DNA of 38,540 bases from Aquabacterium sp. (GTDB lineage Bacteria; Pseudomonadota; Gammaproteobacteria; Burkholderiales; Burkholderiaceae_C): contig NZ_JAIZVX010000018.1 in the NCBI RefSeq assembly GCF_021768455.1, positions 1 through 38,540 of the forward strand, given 5' to 3'. Below the pieces are notes generated by a model. That model was not told the DNA's origin and made no database searches. It was given only the letters and a program-made list of their open reading frames with translations. Made by a program: the position numbers and the translations under genes. Below, in pieces: positions 25,400 through 31,497 of this stretch. The number at the start of each line of letters is the position of its first letter. Position 1 is the first letter of the stretch.

Positions 25400-26308
25400 A
25401 TGAAGATCAAAACGCTTTCTTCAGTCGGGCGCGAACACGACTTCGGCGGTATGCAGTGGAAGCTTGCCTATCACGGGGGTGAGCTCGACCAGAGGTCGCG
25501 CGCCGCCATCGAGATGGCGAAGGCAACGTCTTCGTCTACTATGCTGATGCAGTACCTCACCGAGCAGCCGGATCGGCTGTGCGTTGATGGCAATCTTGTC
25601 GGCAACCCCGCTGTCATGGAGCAAATGCGGCGCGCTGGCAAGGTACTCCTTGAGACCACATCCCTGGGGTTCGTCGAAGTCCTGCAGCTGCTCAAACACG
25701 CCAAGGCGGCCGGCCTCGACGGCGTGGATTGCCTGTACGTCGAACCGTTTGAGTACACCAAGGATCGTTACCTCAACTCGTCGTGGGCCAGGGAGTATTC
25801 GCTGAGCGAAAGCCGCCAACTTGAGTCGGTGCGCGGATTCACCACACCGCCTGAGCTATCCAAACACGACGCCCGCTTGGTTGCATTCCTTGGCTACGAA
25901 GCCTCGCGACTGGCCGGCGCTTGCGAGCAGAACGATGCGATCGTTGGTTGGAAGCGCTACGCAGTCTTCGGCGTGCCAGGGTATGCTCCCGGCTGGGAGA
26001 TGAATGCGATGGCCAACAACATCGACACGCTGGTGCAGCGCGAATTCGAGTCTGTCCGCTACTGCGCTGCGTCAAGCGTTAGCGGCGCCTACGACCTGTT
26101 AGAAGCCATCCACCAAGAAGGACGAGCGGATCAGCCACACACTGTGGTGGCGCCATTCGGCACCAAGCCGCACGGCATTGCCTGCGCGCTGTTCCTGGTC
26201 GGGCGCTCGAGCTTTCAAGCCTCCTCGCTGATCTACGACCACCCGGGGCGCAGCAAAGGCCGCTCGTCCGAAGTTCGGCGATGGCACATGTACCGCGTCC
26301 AGTTCTGA
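25400..26308 (+). CDS. Unrecognised Rossmann-like protein, third gene of the candidate defence operon
   Basis: A 302-residue protein that I cannot assign. It has alternating hydrophobic strands and helices: KVLLETTSLGFVEVLQLL (about residues 80-97), VDCLYVEPFEYTKD (about 110-123), RLVAFLGYEASRLAG, and YAVFGVPGYAPGWE. The late motif VVAPFGTKPHGIACALFLVG (about 248-267) has the look of a ligand-binding loop after a beta strand. No membrane segment or signal is seen. It starts 5 bp after the ATPase stop and is clearly co-transcribed. The strand-loop pattern is reminiscent of Rossmannoid sensor domains (CARF-like), but this is only an impression. Confidence 0.7.
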   Translation: MKIKTLSSVGREHDFGGMQWKLAYHGGELDQRSRAAIEMAKATSSSTMLMQYLTEQPDRLCVDGNLVGNPAVMEQMRRAGKVLLETTSLGFVEVLQLLKHAKAAGLDGVDCLYVEPFEYTKDRYLNSSWAREYSLSESRQLESVRGFTTPPELSKHDARLVAFLGYEASRLAGACEQNDAIVGWKRYAVFGVPGYAPGWEMNAMANNIDTLVQREFESVRYCAASSVSGAYDLLEAIHQEGRADQPHTVVAPFGTKPHGIACALFLVGRSSFQASSLIYDHPGRSKGRSSEVRRWHMYRVQF

Positions 26309-26316
26309 GGCGTACA

Positions 26317-26331
26317 AACTGCCCGGCAGTT
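26317..26331. other. Perfect palindrome between convergent genes
   Basis: Arms AACTGCC and GGCAGTT face each other across one base, in the 22-bp gap between the third defence gene (stop 26308) and the methyltransferase (stop 26331-26333). It could form a short hairpin limiting read-through in both directions, though no T run follows, or it could be a protein-binding site. Confidence 0.4.
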
Positions 26332-27524
26332 CAGTTCGAGAAAACTGGCATTTGCAGGAGCTCGCGCTTGGTGATGACAGAAGCGCAGACGCCCTTGGTC
26401 ACGCTCTCCAACCACATCGGAAAAGCGGGATGCTGGAAAGAGCGGGCGACCCTGTCGCGCACGGACGCAGGAGCTCGGATGCGGAGAACGTGATCGGTAA
26501 TGGGCGCAATGCCGCCAGCTACGATCACGGGCTCCCAGCGCACGCGCGAGCCCGTGCGGCTCAACAGAATGTCTCCGGTCTCCGCGAGGACGTCGTCACA
26601 GAAGCTCCGGCTGATCCGATCCGGCAGGTGAATCGTCGAGCCCTGGTGCCGGGACAAGTCTGTCGTGTGCAGTACGCGATGCTGTCGACGATCGGCGTCG
26701 GCCTTACAGTATCGACCCCGCGTCACGTCCACGCCCATCTGTTCGAGCGTGGGCGCGCCAATGCGATGCAGCTCGATGGCACCCCAAAAACCAGCATCAA
26801 GGCGTTGACCGGGCTCAATTGGGCCACGGTAGACGCGGGTTAGCCCATCGGTCGGGCTGAAGCGATCAATCGTGACATGGCGACTTCCTACCCGCGACGC
26901 ATCGATTACCAACAGAACCGTCGAGGCTTCGGTGTCGCGGTAACGCGTGTCGTCGATGGTCACGACGCGCTGCACGCGGAAGTTGCTCAGAAGACTGCGG
27001 CGATACGGCTCGTATAGAAGCCCAGCCGCAATCGGCGAGGGCATCAACATCGCAACGAAACCTCCGCGCTGACGCGCCTCCACCAGCGCGCGCGCGAGAA
27101 ACGACACTTCCAGTCGCCGCAGACCATGGCGAGACCGCACATCGGGGAACGCAATTTCCTGCCAGCGCGCATGCTCGCCATTGGGGTCAGCAGGTAGGAA
27201 GGGAGGATTGCCCAGGATTGCGAACTGACTGCGCTGCAGGTGCTTCCAACGCGGCAGCGGAAATTCAAGACCATCGGCATGCCGTAACCGCATCGGAACG
27301 CCAGCCGAACGGGCTTGTTGGATGCGGTGTGAATCGCAGTCGACGCCCAACAGTGTGGCGGGACTCTTTCGCGCTTGAAGCGCGCGAAGCAGCGCGCCGT
27401 CACCAACAGCCAAGTCGACCGCCACCCGTACGCTCGACGGGACAGCTCGTGCCACGAGTTTGGCGATCATCGCGGGCGTCATGTGCTGCCCTAGCGCGTC
27501 GTTGAACTTGTCGTTTCGATCCAT
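26331..27524 (-). CDS. N6-adenine DNA methyltransferase with target-recognition region
   Basis: A 397-residue class I methyltransferase. The SAM motif I is VDLAVGDGALL (about residues 36-46) and the catalytic motif IV is NPPF (106-109), typical of gamma-type N6-adenine enzymes (Eco57I/Type I M-like). The C-terminal third contains GDILLSRTGS and APITDHVLRIRA, a pattern seen in HsdS-like target-recognition domains, so specificity and catalysis are in one chain. No endonuclease gene is beside it. It converges on the three-gene ATPase operon and is divergent from an XRE regulator 20 bp away. It may mark self DNA for the neighbouring system or be a solitary methylase. Confidence 0.85.
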   Translation of the reverse strand: MDRNDKFNDALGQHMTPAMIAKLVARAVPSSVRVAVDLAVGDGALLRALQARKSPATLLGVDCDSHRIQQARSAGVPMRLRHADGLEFPLPRWKHLQRSQFAILGNPPFLPADPNGEHARWQEIAFPDVRSRHGLRRLEVSFLARALVEARQRGGFVAMLMPSPIAAGLLYEPYRRSLLSNFRVQRVVTIDDTRYRDTEASTVLLVIDASRVGSRHVTIDRFSPTDGLTRVYRGPIEPGQRLDAGFWGAIELHRIGAPTLEQMGVDVTRGRYCKADADRRQHRVLHTTDLSRHQGSTIHLPDRISRSFCDDVLAETGDILLSRTGSRVRWEPVIVAGGIAPITDHVLRIRAPASVRDRVARSFQHPAFPMWLESVTKGVCASVITKRELLQMPVFSN

Positions 27525-27545
27525 TGTTTGATAATATCAACAATA
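27508..27545. promoter_or_regulatory. Palindromic bidirectional promoter of methyltransferase and XRE gene
   Basis: The start codons at 27524 (minus) and 27545 (plus) are only 20 bp apart. Between them TTGATA-A-TATCAA (27528-27540) is a perfect inverted repeat. On the plus strand TTGTCG (27508-27513), 16 bp and GATAAT (27530-27535) form a promoter that would start near the ATG. On the minus strand TATTAT (27537-27532) places a start near 27524. Both messages therefore look leaderless, and a repressor on the palindrome would block both. Confidence 0.6.
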
Positions 27546-27934
27546 TGAGCAGAACGCAAAGGCCCGCCGACGCGGCCCAACAAATTTCGAGGCGCCTATT
27601 GTCGCTGCTGACAGACGACCTCAACATGACGCTGTCGGACGCGTCACGCGCGATGGGCTACGCTACTCCAGCCACGCTGCAGTCTGTGAAGAAAGGCAAG
27701 ACGCTTCCGGATGCCGCACGGCTAAGCGCGTTCGCGACAAAGTTCGCGCAAGAGACGGGCTGTGAAGTCAACCTCCACTGGCTACTGACCGGCAGGGACG
27801 GCCCCTTCTTGGAGGATCGGCGGCCTAGGCGAACGGCATCCAAGCTAGATATCGATATTATCGATAGGGCAATGAAGCTTGATGTGGCGGCGAAACGCGC
27901 ACTCTTGGTGCTTTTGACCGCTCGCGAGACATAA
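27545..27934 (+). CDS. XRE-type helix-turn-helix regulator
   Basis: A 129-residue DNA-binding protein. The HTH (about residues 15-75) reads SDASRAMGYATPATLQSVKKGKTLPDAARL, followed by NLHWLLTGRDGPFLE, which is typical of XRE/phage-repressor-like regulators. A short helical tail follows. TTG at 27524 is also in frame, but ATG 27545 fits the promoter better. It is divergent from the methyltransferase, the arrangement of control (C) proteins of restriction-modification systems, and likely represses or times expression of both genes through the palindrome at 27528-27540. Confidence 0.82.
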   Translation: MSRTQRPADAAQQISRRLLSLLTDDLNMTLSDASRAMGYATPATLQSVKKGKTLPDAARLSAFATKFAQETGCEVNLHWLLTGRDGPFLEDRRPRRTASKLDIDIIDRAMKLDVAAKRALLVLLTARET

Positions 27935-28215
27935 GCGCGAAGGATATTGAGGCGGCTACGATCTTTCAACTCGGCCTCATCTGGAGGCGACCGGACAAGC
28001 GTCGACACGACCTTCGGAGGATTGAGACCACGCAGCGAAGCAGAGAGAGTTCGCGCTGAACGGCATCACTGAATGTGCGCTACCTGTAGCCGACGGTATC
28101 CGCTATGCAGACCAGGCAGGAGAGATCAGTCGGAGGACTCGCCTAAGACCGCCTGCATCCCCGACCTACCCAAATGCGGGCCATAGGTGTTGCACCCATT
28201 CCCCGCCGTCAGTTC
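27935..28215. other. Gene-free spacer between the defence block and the T6SS module
   Basis: These 281 bp follow the XRE stop and precede the end of the convergent immunity gene. No gene, terminator or repeat was recognised. Lower GC and lack of coding bias in all frames suggest junction or decayed sequence. Confidence 0.35.
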
Positions 28216-28947
28216 TCAATGTCCCGCAGGCCTCAGCAGCTGCACAAACGTCGGCAACAACTCCAAGTCAACCAGCCGAGTTTCAATCGCATGCGCGATG
28301 TCGGTGTGCTCGCGGTTCTTTTCGTTAAAAACCGCATCGATCACCGAAACCAGGATGGTCCCCTCCGCCCCGCCATCCTGCGCAACCGGGATGACCGCAC
28401 GAGCCTCCGGTACGTCTTTGATGCTGAGCTTGACCGGCAAGTAGATCATCCAGCCGACACCGACCCGGTCGTCGTAGACCAGTTTGTAGGTGGTCGGCTC
28501 GTAGACATAGGCGCACACGGGCTTGTAGGTCTGAGCCAGCAGGGCCAGGGTGGCGGCCACTTGCCGGTAGTTGCCCAATCGGCACTCGTTCGCGAGCTCG
28601 CCAAAGTGGAGCGTCATCTCACTGGCATAAGGGCCCGTCGAAACCGAGAGCGTCATCGTCGCCCCCTTGCTGGACTCCTCCATGCCGTTCCACAGCCCGA
28701 TGACAGGGGCAGATCTGAACCGCTGATTGATGATGGCCAGCGCCGCGTCGCGGCCATTCATGCCTGCGCTGAACGCCGAGAAGCGCGATGCGTCTTCCAG
28801 GGAGTCGCCCTGCAAAAGCCACTCATTGAAATCAGGGTGCTGCGCAGCGAGAAAACCCGCCACCCCCTCCAAAGACTGCAAGGCTTGTGCGGCATCCAAG
28901 AGACCGGTGTCCTTGGGCGGATGAAAGAGCGCTTCGATATTGAACAT
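28216..28947 (-). CDS. Imm52-type immunity protein (TsiT-like)
   Basis: A 243-residue cytosolic protein. Its features (WNGMEESSKGATMTLSV in the middle, YKPVCAYVYEP, and VGWMIYLPVKLS toward the C terminus) match my knowledge of Imm52 immunity proteins, the known partners of Tox-REase-5 toxins. It starts 3 bp after the toxin stop and is last in the module, the usual place for a cognate immunity gene. In Pseudomonas aeruginosa the equivalent is TsiT (PA3908). It should bind and block the nuclease in the producing cell. Family assignment is by pattern and position and rates as likely. Confidence 0.78.
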   Translation of the reverse strand: MFNIEALFHPPKDTGLLDAAQALQSLEGVAGFLAAQHPDFNEWLLQGDSLEDASRFSAFSAGMNGRDAALAIINQRFRSAPVIGLWNGMEESSKGATMTLSVSTGPYASEMTLHFGELANECRLGNYRQVAATLALLAQTYKPVCAYVYEPTTYKLVYDDRVGVGWMIYLPVKLSIKDVPEARAVIPVAQDGGAEGTILVSVIDAVFNEKNREHTDIAHAIETRLVDLELLPTFVQLLRPAGH

Positions 28948-28950
28948 GGG

Positions 28951-29544
28951 TCACGGCTGATAGATGGGCTGGAGCGGAATCATGCGGCGCAGCGCGGGCG
29001 CCATGTACTGATACGCCAGTGGGGTTTGAAAGTACCAGTGCAGGCGCGCCGGCGCACCTTGCAGTGCGGCCATGGCCTGTGCCCGCGCTTGCGGAAGCAT
29101 CTTCGTCTCGAATGACCCGTACCAAGCCTTCGGAGCAATGCCGCCGCTGGGGTGCTGCTCCAGGAATTGGTCGTACTCTGCTTTCGCTTCCACAAGCAGG
29201 CATTCTGCTGACTTGAACCCGTCAAAGTCGAGTCCTGAGAACTGCCATTCTGTGCTCGGGGCAAAGCCGGTGACCTTGGCCTGATATGCGCGCGAGTTCT
29301 CACTCATGTTCCAGTTGCGCTCAACCAGCTTTCCACAGTCTGGCGGGCACTTCTGGCACGACTTGGTTTCAGCCTTGGGTGCCGTTTGTGCCACAGGGTC
29401 CGCCTTGGCGTCAGCCGCTTCGCGCTGCCGCTTCTTGACCTCCTCCGATACCACCACAGCAGTGCCCGCAGCCGTGGTGACACCCAAGGCCACCAACAGC
29501 GCGTTGACCGCAGATTCCAGCAGCGGCAAACCAAGAGCAGCCAT
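28951..29544 (-). CDS. Type VI effector nuclease with Tox-REase-5 domain (TseT-like)
   Basis: A 197-residue predicted antibacterial DNase. Residues about 11-30 form a hydrophobic segment (ALLVALGVTTAAGTAVVV), used by chaperoned T6SS effectors. The toxin domain begins with CQKCPPDCGKLVERNW (about 62-77) and holds the nuclease core: Asp in SGLDFDGFKSAE and the E-x-K of LLVEAKAEYDQF. This is the PD-(D/E)xK fold named Tox-REase-5, as in TseT (PA3907). ATG 29544 shares one base with the stop of the co-chaperone gene (TGATG). Delivered by PAAR with the DUF4123 chaperone, it would cut DNA of a competitor cell. Confidence 0.85.
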   Translation of the reverse strand: MAALGLPLLESAVNALLVALGVTTAAGTAVVVSEEVKKRQREAADAKADPVAQTAPKAETKSCQKCPPDCGKLVERNWNMSENSRAYQAKVTGFAPSTEWQFSGLDFDGFKSAECLLVEAKAEYDQFLEQHPSGGIAPKAWYGSFETKMLPQARAQAMAALQGAPARLHWYFQTPLAYQYMAPALRRMIPLQPIYQP

Positions 29545-29903
29545 CAGCTTTCCTCCTCATCAGATTGCTCGTGCAGCCCCAGCTTGTGCCCGAGTAGCGC
29601 CATGAAGTCTTTCCACCGCTGCTCGGCAGGCACGCCTGGCTTGCTCAACCACGCATTGACGGCCGGCGCGAGATAGAAGCCTGGTGCCCACGCAGCCTGG
29701 TGAAGAAACTGCGTGCGCACGCCAGATTCGGACAAGCCCAGCTCGAGCGCGTGCCGGTTCGCTTCCTGTAGTCGCTCAGCAAGACCTGGCTTGCTCGCAA
29801 TCTCTGGAAACTTGCGAACCAAATCGACGTGCACACGACGCACGAAGTCTTCCTGCTCGCCAGCATGAAGCTGCGCCAGTTGAGTTGCATCCAGTTCAAT
29901 CAC
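29544..29903 (-). CDS. T6SS effector co-chaperone (co-TecT-like)
   Basis: A 119-residue hydrophilic, mostly helical protein (QLAQLHAGEQEDFVRRVHVDL, then AERLQEANRHALELGLSE). Its place between the DUF4123 chaperone and a Tox-REase-5 effector matches PA3906, the co-TecT that releases effector TseT from its chaperone. GTG 29903 is chosen because it overlaps the chaperone stop (GTGA, 29900-29903); a longer reading from 29951 would lie wholly inside the chaperone gene. Assignment is mainly by context and size. Confidence 0.72.
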   Translation of the reverse strand: MIELDATQLAQLHAGEQEDFVRRVHVDLVRKFPEIASKPGLAERLQEANRHALELGLSESGVRTQFLHQAAWAPGFYLAPAVNAWLSKPGVPAEQRWKDFMALLGHKLGLHEQSDEEES

Positions 29904-30385
29904 TGCCCTCTCCCCACATGGAAAGCCTGTCCATCGACCATGAAATGCCATTCGTCGATGTGTTCAAAAAACGTTTCCCGTTGATCCGGCCTCAACGTCA
30001 ACGCCAGTCGCCGCAGCACACGTGGGTCGTGATACCTGATCAACGCGACCTTCCCATCAGGGAGCCGCATGTCAAGCTTGTTCTGAAGCAACTGCACCAG
30101 GCCTGGGAAAGGAACGGCGGTGATCAGCCAACTGCACACAGGCGCCACCAACTCTGCATCGGCCAAGGCACTGCAAAGATCATGCTGCGCTTGAACGTCA
30201 ATGAGCCAGGGCCCGGCGTGGGCAAGCGGCTCATCTGGCGTACCCAGGAAGAGGGCCACGCCTTGCTCCGCCGTCAAAACCTGGCCAAACGCAGCCTCGT
30301 GCTGTAAGCCGTCCACCAGCGCAAAAAGGTGGGCGAACGGGTTGGTGCGGCGCACGCGTTCAAGCGCCTCAAGGTATCTGTCCAC
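29900..30385 (-). CDS. DUF4123 effector chaperone (TecT-like)
   Basis: A 161-residue cytosolic adaptor that loads a T6SS effector onto its PAAR tip. The DUF4123 pattern is clear: HLFALVDGLQHE near the start, WLIDVQAQHDL, and the C-terminal LDMRLPDGKVALIRYHDPRVL. The frame is open far into the PAAR gene, but similarity begins near the GTG at 30385 (VDRYLEALERV), 14 bp after the PAAR stop, so that start is chosen; no strong Shine-Dalgarno supports it and a CTG slightly upstream is possible. Equivalent to TecT (PA3905) in P. aeruginosa. Confidence 0.8.
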   Translation of the reverse strand: MDRYLEALERVRRTNPFAHLFALVDGLQHEAAFGQVLTAEQGVALFLGTPDEPLAHAGPWLIDVQAQHDLCSALADAELVAPVCSWLITAVPFPGLVQLLQNKLDMRLPDGKVALIRYHDPRVLRRLALTLRPDQRETFFEHIDEWHFMVDGQAFHVGRGQ

Positions 30386-30399
30386 GGCCGGCTCGCTGC

Positions 30400-30828
30400 T
30401 CAGTCTCGAACGACCATCGTGGCGCCTTGCTGTGCAGCCTTCTTCAGGCACTCCAGGCAGATGGACGGCGCCTGCGCGGCGATCGGCGCGCCAGAGGCCA
30501 GCGTGGCAAGTGATGGCGCAGTTGATTCTGTCGCCGCGCTTTCGCTGCCGCCTCCGCCGCCATCTGCACCCCAAGTCGCCAGGACCTGACTTGCGATCAA
30601 GGTTGCGCCGCATTCGGTCTTGTCACCGTGGCGGGCCAGCGCCTGACCCATGCCCGTCATGTCGGGTGCACCAGTGGCGATGGAGAAGGTTCCCCGACAC
30701 TTTCGGCAAACCACCTTGTCGCCGACGCGCGCCACAGGACGACCGTTGACCGTCCATGTCATGTCGGCCGAGATGACGGTGCCACCATGGCTGGTGGTGT
30801 CCCCGAGTGTGATGAAGGCTTGTGACAT
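30400..30828 (-). CDS. PAAR domain protein, T6SS spike tip
   Basis: A 142-residue protein. The PAAR domain occupies about residues 1-90: LGDTTSHGGTVI, VNGRPVARVGDKVVC and ARHGDKTECGATLI. PAAR tips cap VgrG and bind a metal at the point. A Gly/Ser/Ala linker follows, with a C-terminal tail ICLECLKKA holding an extra CxxC; another CxxC is in VVCRKC. No VgrG gene is nearby, so the tip must join a VgrG encoded elsewhere. It is followed by the DUF4123 chaperone, co-chaperone, nuclease and immunity genes, the same order as the PAAR4-TseT locus. Confidence 0.88.
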   Translation of the reverse strand: MSQAFITLGDTTSHGGTVISADMTWTVNGRPVARVGDKVVCRKCRGTFSIATGAPDMTGMGQALARHGDKTECGATLIASQVLATWGADGGGGGSESAATESTAPSLATLASGAPIAAQAPSICLECLKKAAQQGATMVVRD

Positions 30829-30864
30829 CGCCTCACTCTATGTGTGCATGGTGGCGGGCACGTT

Positions 30865-31089
30865 TCAGGTTGTTTCACGAGGAGCATCAGGCTGGCCCTT
30901 CGCATTGCAACCGCGCGCAGACATCTGCGCAACCTGCGTCTCCAGATCGCGAACCCGCTCGGTCATTTGCTGCGCATCCTTCAGCAACCGCGCCACGGCA
31001 TACCAGTACGCGTATCCCAGGTCACCCTCGGCCAAAGCGAGCTCGTGCAGCTTCCTCAGCGCAATCGACAAATCCAATGGTTCGCTCAT
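30865..31089 (-). CDS. Small coiled-coil protein heading the T6SS effector module
   Basis: A 74-residue protein of unknown family. Residues 8-30 are helical (ALRKLHELALAEGDLGYAYW), and residues about 38-56 (DAQQMTERVRDLETQVAQM) fit a coiled coil. The tail is polar. ATG 31089 is strongly supported by AGGAGG seven bases upstream; the open frame extends further without support. It is 36 bp ahead of PAAR on the same strand and so probably co-transcribed. It could be an adaptor or a regulator of the module; no function is claimed. Confidence 0.65.
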   Translation of the reverse strand: MSEPLDLSIALRKLHELALAEGDLGYAYWYAVARLLKDAQQMTERVRDLETQVAQMSARGCNAKGQPDAPRETT

Positions 31090-31133
31090 CACACGCCTCC
31101 TGATCGGTACTCGGGAGCAGACGTCGCAGCCCT

Positions 31134-31161
31134 TTGACAAGCACGCCACAGTATGTACACT
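31134..31161 (+). promoter_or_regulatory. Near-consensus sigma-70 promoter ahead of the transposition operon
   Basis: TTGACA (31134-31139), 16 bp, then TACACT (31156-31161), preceded by TATG. It points right and would give a leader of about 57 nt before the small ORF at 31225 and about 330 nt before tnsA. It lies in the gap from the leftward T6SS module, so the two operons share this control region. The -10 overlaps the self-complementary TGTACA. Confidence 0.6.
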
Positions 31162-31224
31162 AATTCACACATGCGCGAGAAGTACTGTCGTGTCGACCAC
31201 CGCCACTTGCAGGAGCTGCGTACC

Positions 31225-31341
31225 ATGTCAGTCACCAAGACACAGTTTTGGCAGTCTCTCCGCCAACCCTTCTTGACAGGGTTCTGGCAAGGATTCGATC
31301 GGATGCTGGCGCCCGTGCGCTGGCTTCTGCGAAAGCCCTGA
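31225..31341 (+). CDS. 38-codon ORF upstream of tnsA, candidate small or leader peptide
   Basis: ATG 31225 has CAGGAG about nine bases upstream and lies downstream of the promoter at 31134-31161. The product (38 residues) is rich in Trp, Phe, Leu and Arg (QFWQSLRQPFLTGFWQGF, then APVRWLLRKP) and could form an amphipathic helix. The frame is open further left to 31153, but only ATG 31225 has a ribosome site. Its TGA (31339-31341) lies inside a perfect 7-bp hairpin. No family was recognised. It could be a membrane-active small protein, a leader peptide for tnsA, or a chance ORF. Confidence 0.4.
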   Translation: MSVTKTQFWQSLRQPFLTGFWQGFDRMLAPVRWLLRKP

Positions 31342-31416
31342 GCGCAGGGCTGAGCAACACAGGGTCGGATCGGCTTTGAAACCGATCGCAGTACCGCCGC
31401 CTCGCGGATGACCCTG
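31334..31416 (+). ncRNA. Structured leader: hairpin plus compact three-way junction
   Basis: First hairpin: AGCCCTG (31334-31340) pairs with CAGGGCT (31345-31351) over loop AGCG. Then a three-way junction: P1 CAGGGTC (31360-31366) with GACCCTG (31410-31416); P2 GATCGG (31368-31373) with CCGATC (31382-31387); P3 CCGC (31394-31397) with GCGG (31404-31407). All stems are perfect. It ends 81 nt before the tnsA start. CAGGG occurs in both the first hairpin and P1, so alternative pairings with the CCCTG arms are possible. No T run is present. It could be a regulatory leader or a DNA cruciform. Confidence 0.4.
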
Positions 31417-31497
31417 ACCACGCCCCATGGCCGTGATGCACGCCGAGAGCCACCAAGGCGCTCGACCCATTCACTTCCCTACCAGGAGCGACAGGTC

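Noticed and set aside
26317-26331. Palindrome between convergent genes as a proven terminator
   Set aside because: One-base centre and no T tract on either side; listed only as a palindrome.
28174-29115. 313-codon plus-strand frame across the immunity gene
   Set aside because: No family resemblance, no ribosome site; the minus-strand genes are tightly spaced and match a known module.
31153-31224. Upstream extension of the 38-codon ORF to ATG 31153
   Set aside because: The start would fall inside the -35/-10 region of the promoter and has no ribosome site; ATG 31225 has CAGGAG.
31273-31278. Second TTGACA inside the 38-codon ORF as a tnsA promoter
   Set aside because: No acceptable -10 hexamer at 15-19 bp downstream.
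31334-31351. Hairpin after the 38-codon ORF as a rho-independent terminator
   Set aside because: No T run follows the stem, and terminating here would cut off the downstream tns operon from its best promoter.
31360-31416. tRNA or tRNA-like reading of the three-way junction
   Set aside because: Too short, no T-loop or anticodon-arm pattern, no CCA.
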